The translations under genes and the position numbers were made by a program. Positions 49,436-60,700 of a stretch of DNA of 64,000 bases are shown here, in pieces. The notes below the pieces were generated by a model. That model saw only the letters and a program-made list of their open reading frames with translations, did not search any database and was not told where the DNA came from. Within the stretch, counting starts at the first letter, position 1. Every line of letters starts with the position of its first letter. Origin of the DNA: Microvelia longipes (lineage: Eukaryota; Arthropoda; Insecta; Hemiptera; Veliidae); contig JACMZG010001908.1 in assembly GCA_018340805.1 (NCBI GenBank), positions 49,276,378-49,340,377 on the forward strand. Direction: 5' to 3'.

Positions 49436-49911
49436 CTCCTCTCATCTAAAACCCTTCCAGATAATCCTACCAGGCGCCTGAGACGACAGTGGCCCAGAGA
49501 CCAGCTAAACCAGCCATAAATTAATTCCCCTCTATTTGAGTTTTGCAGCTTCCAACATCGGGGGAGACTAGGAAGCACCATATGCTTCTTTGTGAACCCC
49601 TGGTGTTGGGGGCTGCAGGATCTTAAAACTTATTGCCTATCTAACTAATATATTCTATCCAAATTAACTCTTATCTAATCTATCATATTATGTATCTATA
49701 TCCAATATATCTCTTCCAATATAATTATCACTATAATATTCCATATACTAAATAATTCATCTGTCAACTCCCGCCAGAGTGCAATCAGTGGATTGTTTCT
49801 CTTACCAGACTTCTCTAGCCATGAAACTATATTAACTCTAATACTTGTAACAATAATTGTTGTCGTATTACTCAATATAAAATGTCAAAAAAAAGAAAGA
49901 AAAAAAAAAAA
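49436..49911 (+). mobile_element. Retroposed insert with poly(A) tail and 12-bp target duplication
   Basis: ACGTTTACATGA occurs immediately before (49424-49435) and immediately after (49912-49923) a 476-base insert. The insert ends in an A-rich tail of about 26 bases. These are the marks of LINE-driven retroposition on the plus strand. The first 190 bases are much less AT-rich than the rest and may be decayed coding sequence. I do not recognise the source: it could be a short LINE 3' end, a SINE or a processed transcript. Confidence 0.85.
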
Positions 49912-50309
49912 ACGTTTACATGAGTACTTCAAATCGACTTGAAGTTAAATTCGAGTCAATTGAAGCCCTGTTTACACAATTTTTTTTTTCAAATGACCAA
50001 TCTCATGGGTTTTTTACGATATTGTGATATAGACTACCTTTTGATATAAATTTTTTAAGTAATTGCGTTGGAATAAATAAGCACCCCTGTGACAAATAAC
50101 ATACACATACGTGTTTTATTTATTGTTTTTATCAATTATTTTATTTATTAATTAAAATGTTATTATTAGAAATGATAGCACTATATAAAAACTGTATAGT
50201 ATTTTTTTCAATTGCAAATTTAAGAACAACGAAATATTTTTTGTTAATATTGAATTTTGTCTAATAAATTTCATAGACGTTCTAAGAATTCTATTAAGGT
50301 TTATTCCTT

Positions 50310-50569
50310 CACAATCATGAGCAGTACGAACTCTCTAAGCTAAGCAGCAAAACTCGTTTCTGCAAGATCTAGGATATTTTGGAACATTAGGGTGGTCAAT
50401 ACTTGATTAGGAGACCACTTCAGATCACGTGGGAAGATACCCTTTAATTAGTGTAACCAGAACACATCCCCTAGAATCATCAATGTCTTAAATATGTATT
50501 ATAGTCATCATCTGTAGTGTTACGATGTATGATGAAATAAGCCTATGTATGATATAATAATAATAATAA
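50310..50569 (+). mobile_element. 5S-rRNA-derived SINE (or 5S pseudogene with tail)
   Basis: CTAAGCTAAGCAGC at about 50335 and GGTGGTCAATACTTGATTAG then GAGACCAC at about 50388-50415 follow the order and wording of 5S rRNA, including its internal promoter region. About 40 unrelated bases lie between the two blocks. After the 5S-like part come about 100 bases of unknown body and an (ATA)n tail at 50555-50569, as in SINEs. Known: 5S-derived SINEs (SINE3 type) exist in animals. No target duplication was found. Confidence 0.75.
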
Positions 50570-51849
50570 TGTCCGTTTAGAGCCTTACGGGCAGTCAGGG
50601 ATAACCTTGCAGGAACCACTGTTAGTGGTAGTGGCAACCGTTACGCTTAAATTTGTATCTAAATTTGGCGATATTTTATTGCAACAAAAAATAAATAAAT
50701 AAAATAAATTTTATTTGCATTAGGTACACTCTTAGAGTGCAATGGTAACATGTCAATAATAAATAATCATAATTTACAATAACAATTTTTACAAAAAATA
50801 TTATTTGAACAGTGTTACAAAAACAATAAAACAAATTGTTTTAATGTGTAAAGAAAACATTTAAAATTAAATCTCTGTAATTATAAAAATAATGCTATAT
50901 AAACGGAAAGCGTAAACTGGGATGCTAACTTTAGACCTACGTGGAGTAAAAGGTCAAAATAATGACTGACGCCTTAACGACCTCGACTGCGAAAGCGGCT
51001 TACTAATGGTATCACATATAATCACCAACAAAGAAAAATCGTACAACACCATATTAAGAATCCACGTTTTTCATTTTATCTTTACTTCAACACTTATCCA
51101 AAAAGGGAAAGCTTTTCCATAAACCTGAACTGAAGTTTATCTTATACATCTCACAAACGGATTCGCGAAAAGCATCTAGGTTAAACCTATATTCTTTTAA
51201 AGATTATATGATCAAAGAATGTCTTAAAAGTTTAAAATTACTTCTTTCATGTTGTTCTCTTTCTTTCATGACTAGGAAACGTCGGATTTTATCCTTTTTA
51301 CTTTAGGCCGTATATTCTAGCTTTGAACATTTCCTACTTTAATAGTCAAAGAAATTAAACAAATTTTAATTAAACTTTATTCATAAAACAATGCTTTCTT
51401 TAAAGAACTCTGAAATTAAATTGGTTTTTAAAGAAAATAATTAATTAATACGGAAACGGATGGATAAAATTTTATTATGGAGTTCATAATGAATCTTTTG
51501 TATCTTAACACCCCGAAGTTATTAAAATAATTCACTACTTCATGGCATAAATACATTATCATCATCAATTTAGGGTTTTACGGGAATTTCTTTTATTAGT
51601 AAATATATTAAAGTTTGAGATAATAAATTAATAAATAATAAATTATGTTTAATTCCAAAAGAAACAAACAAAATTACAACTAAACTAATGTAGAATTTAA
51701 ATGTATTTAAGTTACAGTGTTAGAAGGCTTCAAGTCTTAGTGTGAGCTGGAAACAAAAAGCTCTCATTGATTAAAAAATTTTGTGTGAGAGACTGTCCAC
51801 TTTACTATGCTGTTAAAAACATATGTCTTATGAATTATTTTATTTATAG
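50570..51849. other. AT-rich sequence; possible LINE 3' end near 50.7 kb
   Basis: AATAAATAAATAAAATAAAT at about 50.69 kb is followed by TTTATTTGCATTAGGTACAC, which resembles the minus-strand 3' end of a non-LTR element. No coding part was recognised. The rest shows nothing. Confidence 0.4.
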
Positions 51850-52147
51850 AATATGAGTAGGTAATAATTTATTAATTGCAAATTGAAATAGTATTAAGTG
51901 ATAATAATGAGTAATTCATACATAGATATAAATTTTACTTAATTTATAGATATATATTATATTTAGGTATCAATAATAAGTACGATTTTAAGTGCTTTTT
52001 GATTTCTTTTAAATCTAACATATTTTTTATGTCATTTGGGAGTTGATTATAGTATTTAAGACCAAGGTATAAATCAAAGTATTGCCTTTAAGTTAAATGA
52101 TACAAATAAGTATGCTGAAGGTTTTTATGTCGAGTGTTGTATCCATG
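51850..52147 (-). pseudogene. C-terminal remnant of a non-LTR (LINE) reverse transcriptase protein
   Basis: On the minus strand HGYNTRHKNLQHTYLYHL, one stop, then FDLYLGLKYYNQLPNDIKNM and LKEIKKHLKSYLL. The YNTR, KYYNxLPxxIK and FK/IKKHLKxYLL pattern is the usual end of Jockey/CR1-type LINE proteins. Upstream the frame is lost within 30 bases. This is a different LINE lineage from the RTE-type copy at 21-24 kb. Confidence 0.8.
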
Positions 52148-52229
52148 TATGTCTGTATTCTATATGTTATAAAAATGTTTTAGTATTTTCGGCAATACAT
52201 AAAAAGTTTATTTATTATATACTCAACAC

Positions 52230-53070
52230 TCGGGTAGTAGCTGGCTATTTAAAGACAAGTATCTTAGGTTTTATAACTTTTACCTGCTAAGCGGTTGGTA
52301 GACTGATAAAACTTCCATTGTACACCACTGTGAATGTATCATTTGACCATTTAAGCTACCGTTTGGATATTTGTGAGTGACCTTCAAATGGGCCAGTAAT
52401 ATGTGTAGTAGCTAGCCAGTCCAAGTGAAGTAACTTAGGTTTAATACTTTTTACTTACTAAGCAGTAGGTAGATTACTAAAAATACATTTTACTCCTCTG
52501 TCAAAATATCATTTGGTCAGTTAAACTGTTGGTTGGAAAGAAGTCTAGTAATCTTGGTAAGTAGCTGGACCGTAGAATTAAAGTAACTTAGGATTAATAA
52601 CTACTACTTGCTAGAAGGTAGATATCTCAGATGTATCTTGGGTCTGTCTGTTACCTTCATAGGGTAAGTAACTTAAAAGGTTGCTAGTTAGTGTACGTCA
52701 AGTAATCTTAAAATGTAGCTGGACAATAGAAAGCAGTTATCTAAAAAACAACCTAGTCTATAAAAGTCAAGTAATTTAGGTTTAATAACTTACTAAGCAA
52801 TAGGTAGGTTACTTAAACATTGTTACTTAAACATTCCATTGTACTTCACTGTGAATATATAGTTTGGTCAGTTAAACTGTTAGTTGAGTAGAAGTCTTCA
52901 ACTATTGGTTTCAGTCATTTGGTTGGTAAGTGGCCAGTAGAAGAACAGTGACTTAAGTTGGTTAACCACTACTTACTATGCAGTAGGAATGTTGCTCAAA
53001 CATTCTTAATCTACTACAGTTATGCCAGTTAAACCTACAGTTACACTTTGGCAGAAGTAACCTTGTTGAG
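52230..53070 (+). repeat. Degenerate tandem array, about 150-190-bp unit
   Basis: GTAGCTGGCTATT, AAGTAACTTAGGTTTAATA, TTACTAAGCAGTAGGTAG and CATTTGGTCAGTTAAACTG recur in this order about five times, with irregular spacing. The unit core contains an ACTTACTAAGCAGTAGGTAG stretch. A single unit lies at 41.9 kb. Confidence 0.75.
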
Positions 53071-53924
53071 TTATAATATAAATATAGTTATATTAATCTA
53101 ACTTTATAATGAAGTAAAGAATTATAAGTCAAAATTTAACAGTTCAAACTATATAACTTTTCAACTCGGGTGATAATTCCGTCAAATATGTATAGAATAT
53201 TATTAAACAAAGCAGAAATTCTAAACCTAATCGTATATAACTCCATAGTAACGGGAATGCAACTTTATCTTCCATCTCACCACTAAATATTAAACTTTCC
53301 TCTCTAGGAAATTGATAACAGTTTATTTCCTTAACATGAGAAATGTGAGACGGTTATTACACTGCATAACTCACATAAGTTCATAAATTAAAGTTAGTAA
53401 ATGTCATCTTGCGTAGACAGTTTAATTTGAATTTACACTGGTTTTACCTTCTTCAATAAGTTATTAAGAAAAATGATTTATAGCGTATTGTTCTATTTTG
53501 TAGTTTCATCCTTTTATTGTATTATCTTGCTTTACAAATTAATTGTTACCCTCTGTTTATTATGTGTAAGCGTGATTGTAGTATATTCTATTATTTGCTT
53601 TATTATATGATATTATTAATTGTGTCGATTTGCTACATGATTTTATCTGAAATTTAACTTAAATTTACTAATTTCTCATATGTAGCGTAAATTATGTTTG
53701 AACGTTTACACTTTCTTATCAGAGTTTATTTAGGTTGTAGATTATTTTCCTATGGCTCATTAGTTAGTAGTAGGATTTACCGTTCCCTCTATTGAATTAT
53801 ATAAAACAAAAATTATTATTATTTAGTGTCGTGGAAATGACAGCGACATTATAAGGGTTGTATAAGATATAAAATCCTGTAAGTGGACTTAACAATATCT
53901 TTATTTATTTCAATTCTGTCTTAA
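53071..53924. other. AT-rich sequence without recognised features
   Basis: Nothing was recognised on either strand. Confidence 0.5.
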
Positions 53925-54335
53925 GTAATAATAGGTATTTATGTACGGGAGTAAAGAATGTCATTATTTACCTAATCAAATAGTTGGTTCCTAAAGCCAA
54001 AGCCGAGGGATTTATGGGTTTTACTCTCGAGGCAAAACCGAGAGAGTTGTGACTATTAATTCCCGAGGCGATGCTGTGGAAGGTAAATGTGAAGAAAAAT
54101 TTGCACTTTACTCCCAAGGTGCAAACTAGATTTTATCTCCAGACGTTGACGCCATTTAAATAGTGTTATTTATTGTTATTTAACTTATTTTCATAAGTTT
54201 TGTTGTATTTTATTTTATTTTTCTTTGGGTTGGACCCCCTAATAACTATTGGGGTGGTGTTCTCCCAAAAGAAAAAATCAAAAACTTATTTACTGCTCCA
54301 AACAACTTATTTTGGCCTGAAACGGATTTTGAGCA
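53925..54335 (+). repeat. Dispersed repeat family C, copy 2
   Basis: GGGAGTAAAGAATGTCATTA, TTTACTCTCGAGGCAAAACC, ATTCCCGAGGCGATGC, CTCCAGACGTTGACGCCATT, TTGGGTTGGACCCCC and GGCCTGAAACGGATTTTGAG parallel the copy at 45.4 kb. Only three internal units remain. Confidence 0.8.
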
Positions 54336-54344
54336 GCACAACAA

Positions 54345-54565
54345 GACCTAAAGTCTGATTTTTTGCCAAAATTCAATTCTCCAGCATAAACACTGCGGGA
54401 GTTATGCGTGACACAAACAGACCGACACACAGGCATGCTCACACAGGTAGACAAACAACATGATAAAAACTACTCAGTTTGTCATGAAAATGCCTGAAAC
54501 GGATAAATATGAAGAAACCTCGGTTTCATATATTTAGGGTAAGCACAATACTTTTCCGTTTATTT
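54345..54565 (+). repeat. Family A right half
   Basis: AATTCAATTCTCCAGCATAA, GGGAGTTATGCGTGACACAA, a CACACAGG microsatellite, TGCCTGAAACGGATAAATAT and TTTCCGTTTATTTTCAGG. It follows family C after a short gap. Confidence 0.7.
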
Positions 54566-55304
54566 TCAGGTAATAGGTTCGGAAACGTAACAATAAATAA
54601 AGCTAGTTAAATCATTATTTAAACATTTTCAAAAACAGGAACATATTTTAACATATTTTATCACAAAATATGTTAAAAGAAATTTATTACTTTTTTGCGG
54701 CAATATGTGAGAGAAATTAATATATTATAAGGTTTTAGAGAAAATGTTTAAATTAAATTAAATTAGGAAAATCACAGTGTTTAACAAACTCTAAATATTT
54801 AGAATATGCGTTGAATTTGAGTACATAATATATTTTGTTTTTGTTAAAAAAAAATATAAGTTTAATAGAAAATAATTTCTATATTAAAGAAAATATAGGG
54901 AGAAAAACACGAGTTTACTTTCTTTCACTATCAAATAATCATTTTCCTTTTAAAGGGGTAAAAAAATATAATGTTATAAAATAGAAGTTAACTCTAAGAT
55001 CTCTCATAAACGGAAAATAAGACAGAGCGTGCCAGGTGTGCCCTATTTTATTTTAGATTATCCTTAGATAAACAGTATCGAGTTCATATTTTCCAGCTTT
55101 CTTTAATATTAAAAATGTTCTTTTTTGAATAAATAAACAGAGTAGATGAATTTCGGGTATCAAATATGATTTTAGCTGTTTAAATAACTTACAGATAGCG
55201 CTTTCGGTGATAAAGAACATACATGCGGCAACGGAATCATGCAGGCTTATGATTTCGGGCCATGCGTTCAGTTTATATGAATATTATATATTGAGCTAAA
55301 AGCT
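54566..55304. other. AT-rich sequence without recognised features
   Basis: Short ATATTTTA repeats near 54.64-54.67 kb only. Confidence 0.5.
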
Positions 55305-55485
55305 ATTATAATTACGTCTCCAGGGACGTAAAACACATAATTACGTCTCCAGGGACGTAAAACACATAATTACGTCTCCAGGGACGTAAAACACATAATT
55401 ACGTTCCCAGGGACGTAAATACACATATTTACGTCCTTAGGAACGTAAAACGCATATTTACATCGCTAAGTACGTAAATAGACTG
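55305..55485 (+). repeat. 29-bp tandem repeat of hairpin-forming units, about six copies
   Basis: Each unit contains TTACGTCTCCAGGGACGTAA. Its halves TTACGTC and GACGTAA are complementary around a six-base loop. The first three units are identical and the last three drift, but the drift keeps pairing in part (for example TTACGTCC with GAACGTAA). Confidence 0.9.
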
Positions 55486-56420
55486 AATTGGCTATATAGA
55501 GTCATCTAACAAATTAAAAGTCACAGAACAAATTCTAAATAATGTAAGGATTGAAAAAGAGAATATATACAAACAAATGAGAACCCCCTACCTACAATCG
55601 TTATTAACATCCCTTCAAATTATAACTTCTCATTCCTATCATCATCAACAAATTTTATTAATTAATAGAAATAATATTTCACTTATTATCTAAGTCATAG
55701 GTAAAATTTAATACGTGACAGAGATCGAAGAATTTCAGCTCTCGTATTATCTCTTGGCTAGGCCTCGGGAGCCAACTTGTCTTCCTCCCTCGGCTTTACG
55801 GCCTCGGGAGATAATAAAGTTTTCACCAGTGGCTTCGTCTTATGTAAAACTTGGCCTTGTGCTGTAAAACTTTCTTCTCCATATTTATTCATAACTAATT
55901 TAAATAACTATTCTCTCTAAAGAAAATGAGCATAAACATTTTAAAATTAGGATGATCTGAGCTTTACAATAGCAGTGCAGTGTCGACACTGGAATCATTA
56001 CCTTAGTTTTGTCCATCCTGTGAAATGCATATGCGTATTTACATAAATAAATCTGGAACAAACTTCTGGTAATGTAGGGATGAAATTCGGTAAGTAGTAA
56101 TGTTATAAACGGAAACTTTATAACAAGATACCTATAGATTGATTAGCAAGGAAGAACGAATTATAAAAAAAAATCTTCCGGTTTGCAGGCCCAGTGCCAG
56201 ATTTTGTTTTTATTAAATATCACTTTAAATGTTTTTAACTTAAAAAAATATAATTTGTTCTTTATATTGTTTTACTTTAGCGCATTTTTTTTTACGCTTT
56301 AACCCGTAGGGTCATTTAGCGTTTTCCCCTCACTCAAATCTCACTCAACATTAGCCCCTGAGTTTGTGCACATCCAATCATCTAGGAAGCACCCCCTCCG
56401 TACATGGTAGCACATATAAC
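55486..56420. other. Mixed AT-rich sequence
   Basis: At 55.74-55.83 kb a stretch with CTCGGCTTTACGGCCTCGGG resembles the family C units in the other orientation. At 56.13-56.20 kb a family E fragment (GATTGATTAGCAAGGAAGAA, TTTGCAGGCCCAGTGCCAG) is visible. Nothing else was recognised. Confidence 0.5.
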
Positions 56421-56425
56421 CAGTT

Positions 56426-56725
56426 ACAGTGTGTCTAGTTCATCTAGCCCAACCAGACTCTATCCGAGTCACTGCTCTGGCTAGTGTCTGCGACTAGTTT
56501 ACAGTGTGCCTAGTTCATCTAGACCAGCTAGACTCTGGCTAGGCTCACCGCTCTGGCTAGCGCCGACTACTAGTTTACTGTGTGCTTGTTTCATCTAGTC
56601 TTACTAGCTCCTCTGATCACATTAGTTTTACTTGACCTCGTCCTTCCAGTCTCACCAATCTCATCAGTTCCACTAGCATCACCAGACTCTAAGCTAGGCT
56701 CACCGCTCTGGCCAGTCCAGCGCCA
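56426..56725 (+). repeat. 75-bp minisatellite, two full and one to two partial units
   Basis: ACAGTGTG-CTAGTTCATCTAG recurs at 56426, 56501 and, altered, 56577. GGCTAGGCTCACCGCTCTGG-like text follows in each. The array is much richer in G and C than its surroundings. Confidence 0.8.
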
Positions 56726-56939
56726 CCCGACAAAGAACCCAGCACCCAGATGTCAGCATGCACAAACTCATTCTATAGCCCTGACCTGAAAGTCAAAGCT
56801 CCGCAGTGCTATTAGGAGACGTTTGTCTTCAAGAACCGAGCACTTTGTTCCTAGTCACTTCCGTTACTCGTGTCGCCGCCATCACTTTCACTGACTAAGT
56901 TTTCGGACATACAAAGGCTCAGTATATCTTTCCGACCTT

Positions 56940-57223
56940 CATCTCCCCCAGCCCGCAGAACATTAACTTTTCGTGAGCTGGAGACAACGGAAACGTGGAC
57001 CCAGACTTGTCTCAGATGAAACTAGATCCAACCCCGCATTTGCGTATTATTAGCCAAGGAAACCACGTAAAACCCTGGCTGGGTTGGCCGGCCTTGAATT
57101 CAAGACTTCCCGAGTGTACGGTACAAGGGATAACCTCATATTGAGGTCATCCCCCGGCTGGATTTGAACCCTCGACCTCCAGGTCGAAAGGCGAGCCTTC
57201 TACCACTGAGCTACCGGACTCGG
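56940..57223 (-). mobile_element. tRNA-derived SINE (minus)
   Basis: The tRNA-like head lies at the right end and the body extends leftwards on the minus strand. The body has GGCCGGCCAACCCAGCCAGG, GTTTTACGTGGTTTCCTTGG and ACGCAAATGCGGGGTTGG, text I associate with arthropod SINE bodies. The left limit is uncertain because no tail or duplication was recognised. The adjacent 75-bp minisatellite may share its origin. Confidence 0.65.
57152..57223 (-). tRNA. tRNA-like sequence (SINE head or tRNA pseudogene)
   Basis: The minus strand has a perfect A box (TAGCTCAGTGG) and a perfect B box (GGTTCAAATCC) at tRNA spacing. The anticodon arm (GCCTT...GGAGGT) has an eight-base or six-base loop instead of seven, and the T stem has mismatches, so no anticodon can be assigned. 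I read it as a tRNA-derived RNA polymerase III promoter, not a working tRNA gene. Confidence 0.7.
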
Positions 57224-57970
57224 TTTTAGCGCAATTAATAATTATTAAAGAAGGGAGATATTTAAAATGAAATAGAATTATTCAAAGGAAACTATTATTT
57301 ATAAAAAGCAATTCCCTAAAAAAGAAATAGGTTTATTTTTTTAGTAAAAACATAATGGAAATAATTTTTCCAAGAGTCCGCATTTTAAATTTTTGTTTAA
57401 TTTAGGTGGTTTTGCGGACCTGACCTTTCCTTCTTTACTCAGTCTTTTCATAAACAGTAATTTATTTTACATTTCCTTTTTCTGAAATTTTAGATTGTTG
57501 TTGTAGGAGAGTTATTATATTTTATACAAATATTATTCTATTTCTTGTTGAAGGGCTCAAGTTATTTAAATGCATAAAATTCAATTCTAATCGAAATTCT
57601 GAAATATGATTTCAAAACTCTTTGTAAAAGTGAAAATAATTTACTCGCTTAATATTTCTGGACGGTTAGATTGAATATTTATATTTGAATGAAAACACGA
57701 TATCATAAGATATTATTTCAAAGATTCGTTCATAATAATGAACTATGATTTCCTTGAAGTTTCTAGAACTAATTTTATATAATATCAAAAAATAATTTTC
57801 CTAACGTAAACAAACATTAATAATACGGTTACCTCCGTGGTAGTTATAGTCCAAGAGCCGGTCTAAAAAAGATTTATTTCTAAAGATATACCTAAAAAAT
57901 TAAGAAAAATTATAGTCTGGCGTCCTGAGTGGACTATCCTCTTCATTTCATTGCGCATGATCAAAAATAT
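57224..57970. other. AT-rich sequence without recognised genes
   Basis: A short family E-like end (TAGGTGGTTTTGCGGACC) lies near 57.41 kb. Nothing else was recognised. Confidence 0.45.
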
Positions 57971-57975
57971 AAAAA

Positions 57976-58277
57976 GGTTCCCTCTGGGTCGTGAGCAAAA
58001 CATGAAGAGAACACTTTTTAGAGGTGATGAAATTTTCTGTAAAAAGAGTGTTTAATCATCAAAATCGGATGCTTGCAACCAAAAAACACTAAAAAAATGG
58101 TTGATCAATGCAGTCAATGGAAAAATATTGTTTTTTTTGTGCATTTTTTGACCATTTAACAAAGATCATAACTTTATTTGTATCTATACGACTTTGACGA
58201 AAAAACACTCGTTTTATAGGAAATTTTATCAGCTTAAAAAAATATCATCATGTTCTGGACACGACCTACAGGGAACC
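57976..58277. mobile_element. Foldback MITE, about 300 bp
   Basis: GGTTCCCT and GGTCGTG near the left end pair with CACGACC and AGGGAACC near the right end. The arms continue for about 100 bases with roughly three-quarters identity (for example AAAAGAGTGTTT with AAACACTCGTTTT). It is non-coding and no target duplication was recognised. Confidence 0.8.
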
Positions 58278-58553
58278 ACTTATTACAAGAAAACTGGAAT
58301 TTGTGCGATTTTCTAATATTTTGAGAGAGTTTATTTATATGAAGAGCTCCACTCTAGATTGGCAGCCCTGGAAAGGTATATTTTCAGAAAAATTTGATTT
58401 GAAGTAGTACAAAATGAGTTACATTTTTTAGGCCTGGCTCTTGAATTATTATTATTTATACTGACATTTGACACAATACGGAGGTCAAAGGTTTCCATCC
58501 ATCCCAAGTTACGCTCTCGTTTTATATAAGAGTATACTTAAAGGTGATTTCTG

Positions 58554-59558
58554 ACTAGACGTTGTAGCGAGCCATTTGGTTAACACTTATATTATATTAG
58601 TTGTTTCAGCTCGCAGTGAGATAGGAACTTAGTTATAAGATTCCAGTCCCCCTACCTCGTCAACCACAAGGTCTTTCTATTCTACCCCTTCACATTTTAC
58701 AGTTCTTCCCTTATTCTACCTCGCAAAGCGACTTGTCTTTTAATTATCATCTTAATTGATTAATATATTGATATTAATCAATTGATCATCGTGTTTGTCT
58801 AGTTCTCCGATTTATGCTTGTTACGTATTTTTTGTATCTTTATGTATATAGTAAATTTAAATAAATAAAATAAATTTAAAGTAATTTAATTCTATAGAAC
58901 TGAAATCAATTGTTTTCTTCTCTCTGTATATGATTCTATTTTATTTTAAATTATACATTGCTTCATATTACATTTTGGTTCGATTTCTAATAACTTATAT
59001 CTTCTATTTCAATTATTTTACTTTGAATCAATGAATGAAGAGACAACTTGATGTCTGATAACTTCTATCTCTATTATTTTACTTTAATTCAGTAAAAGAA
59101 TTGTCTAGTTGTTGTGTCTTCATTTTTGTTCTTGTGTATGAGTTTCTCAGCTCTTATCTACATAAGAAAGTTTAAACGCAAATTTATTTTTTCTCCTTGG
59201 TTAGGCTTTTGAATTGTGTTATTTCTTTTTTTTAATGTTTTAAACGAAAAAATCTTCTTTTTAGCGGCAAATATGAAACTACATAATTAGTGAATAATAG
59301 CAAAATCAAAATATTTTGAAAAAAATAATGTAGGTTGTTAAGTATTTTCAAAACACTTATTTGATGTTTGATTGACGGTGATATTGATATTATTATGATA
59401 TGAATATCGTATAGAGACGAGCCCCTCTCGATTGTTTGTGGCTGGAGACTCGAGAATATTACTCCCCACCTCTCTCACTAGCTATACTCAAATACCTACC
59501 TATACAGTAATTATACATACTAGAAGTGTTAACCAAATGGCTTGCTGTAACGTCTAGT
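58554..59558. mobile_element. Mutator-like non-autonomous element (1,005 bp)
   Basis: The ends ACTAGACGTT and AACGTCTAGT begin 35-base terminal inverted repeats with three differences (the shared core includes AGCCATTTGGTTAACACTT). The identical nonamer TGATTTCTG flanks the element on both sides (58545-58553 and 59559-59567). Target duplications of nine bases are typical of Mutator-like transposons. The interior is AT-rich without a transposase frame, so this copy depends on an enzyme encoded elsewhere. Confidence 0.85.
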
Positions 59559-59567
59559 TGATTTCTG

Positions 59568-60195
59568 CAGGGGATATTCATGATGAGTCGAAAGTTCTAA
59601 ACAGGAATTATTACTACTAGGTTATTATTACTACAGGCATAGCGGAGTTTTGTCACGCAACCCTTTTAAATTTCAACCCCTAAGATATCGATTATAGTGT
59701 TTCTATCTCATCTTGTTTTGTATGGTATGGTTGAGTTCCATCACCAAAAGCACATTCTCCATTTGCCTGTTTCCTTTGAAAATACCTCACTAATGGGTAA
59801 TTTATTTGATAGAGTTAATTTTTGTCTTAGGTATTACACTTTTTTAATTAATTATTGAAGGATAAAATTAGTTCCCTCTCTAGTTTTTATTATTACTCAC
59901 CTCCTACTCCTATGTAAGAAAGTATTTTGTTCATTCAAAACAAAAATTTGAGGTTTCACAGAAATCGTCCGTTTAAGGCATTTTTGTGACGTAATAAGGG
60001 GTTACAAGTTTTCCCAATTGGAAGAATGTGAAATTGTGACTTTTTTTCGGAAATCTCTCTGCTCGTATTAACTATTAATCACAAAAAAAGTTTTATCTTT
60101 ACAATAAAGCTTATTTCTGGTTCTAATGAGTAATAAAAAATCATTAATAAGCTGTAATTAAGAAGAAGATGAATAAGAGATAATGAGAAGAAACA
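59568..60195. other. AT-rich sequence without recognised features
   Basis: Nothing was recognised, apart from a purine-rich AAGAAGA run starting near 60.15 kb. Confidence 0.5.
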
Positions 60196-60199
60196 ATTA

Positions 60200-60700
60200 A
60201 TAAGAGGTAACAAGAAGAAGAATTGTTGAGAAGTATCTTAACAGCTGATCTGATATCGACTGTAGCTGATTTTTCTTTTGCTTCTCCAATTTGTGGTAAA
60301 TACAATAATATATAAGTACACGATTTGTATTTTGGAAAAATTTATTGTATATAATCAAAGCAAAATATGTATCGTTAGGTTTAACGTCAATCTTATATTT
60401 ATGTTCAATCCATTGAATCTTATAAATCATAAACCAAAACATCAAGAAAAAGTGGGTTGCCAAAAAATTGACTGGTTTCACAGTGAATGATTGACAATAC
60501 TAACAAGGTGTTAGCTCTTTTACATCTCTCTTACATATTTCTGTGTTTCTGTCACCTATCATTTCTCTAACGCAAGGGTATTTTCTCCCCAGTAATACGT
60601 CAGTGCCAATCATAAATGTTAGAACTGTTTGCATTTTTGGTTTCTCTGCTTGTACTAGAATCATCCTTACATAGAAGTTTATAAAAGTTTTTAGCTTCAT
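60200..60700 (-). pseudogene. Unassigned decayed minus-strand reading frame
   Basis: Two consecutive open stretches in one frame are separated by a single TAG: MQTVLTFMIGTDVLLGRK with CVREMIGDRNTEICKRDVKE and TPC before the stop, and YCQSFTVKPVNFLATH after it. The composition looks more protein-like than neighbouring chance frames, and cysteines fall as C-x-C pairs around the stop. I do not recognise a family. It may be a transposon-derived fragment or chance. Confidence 0.2.
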
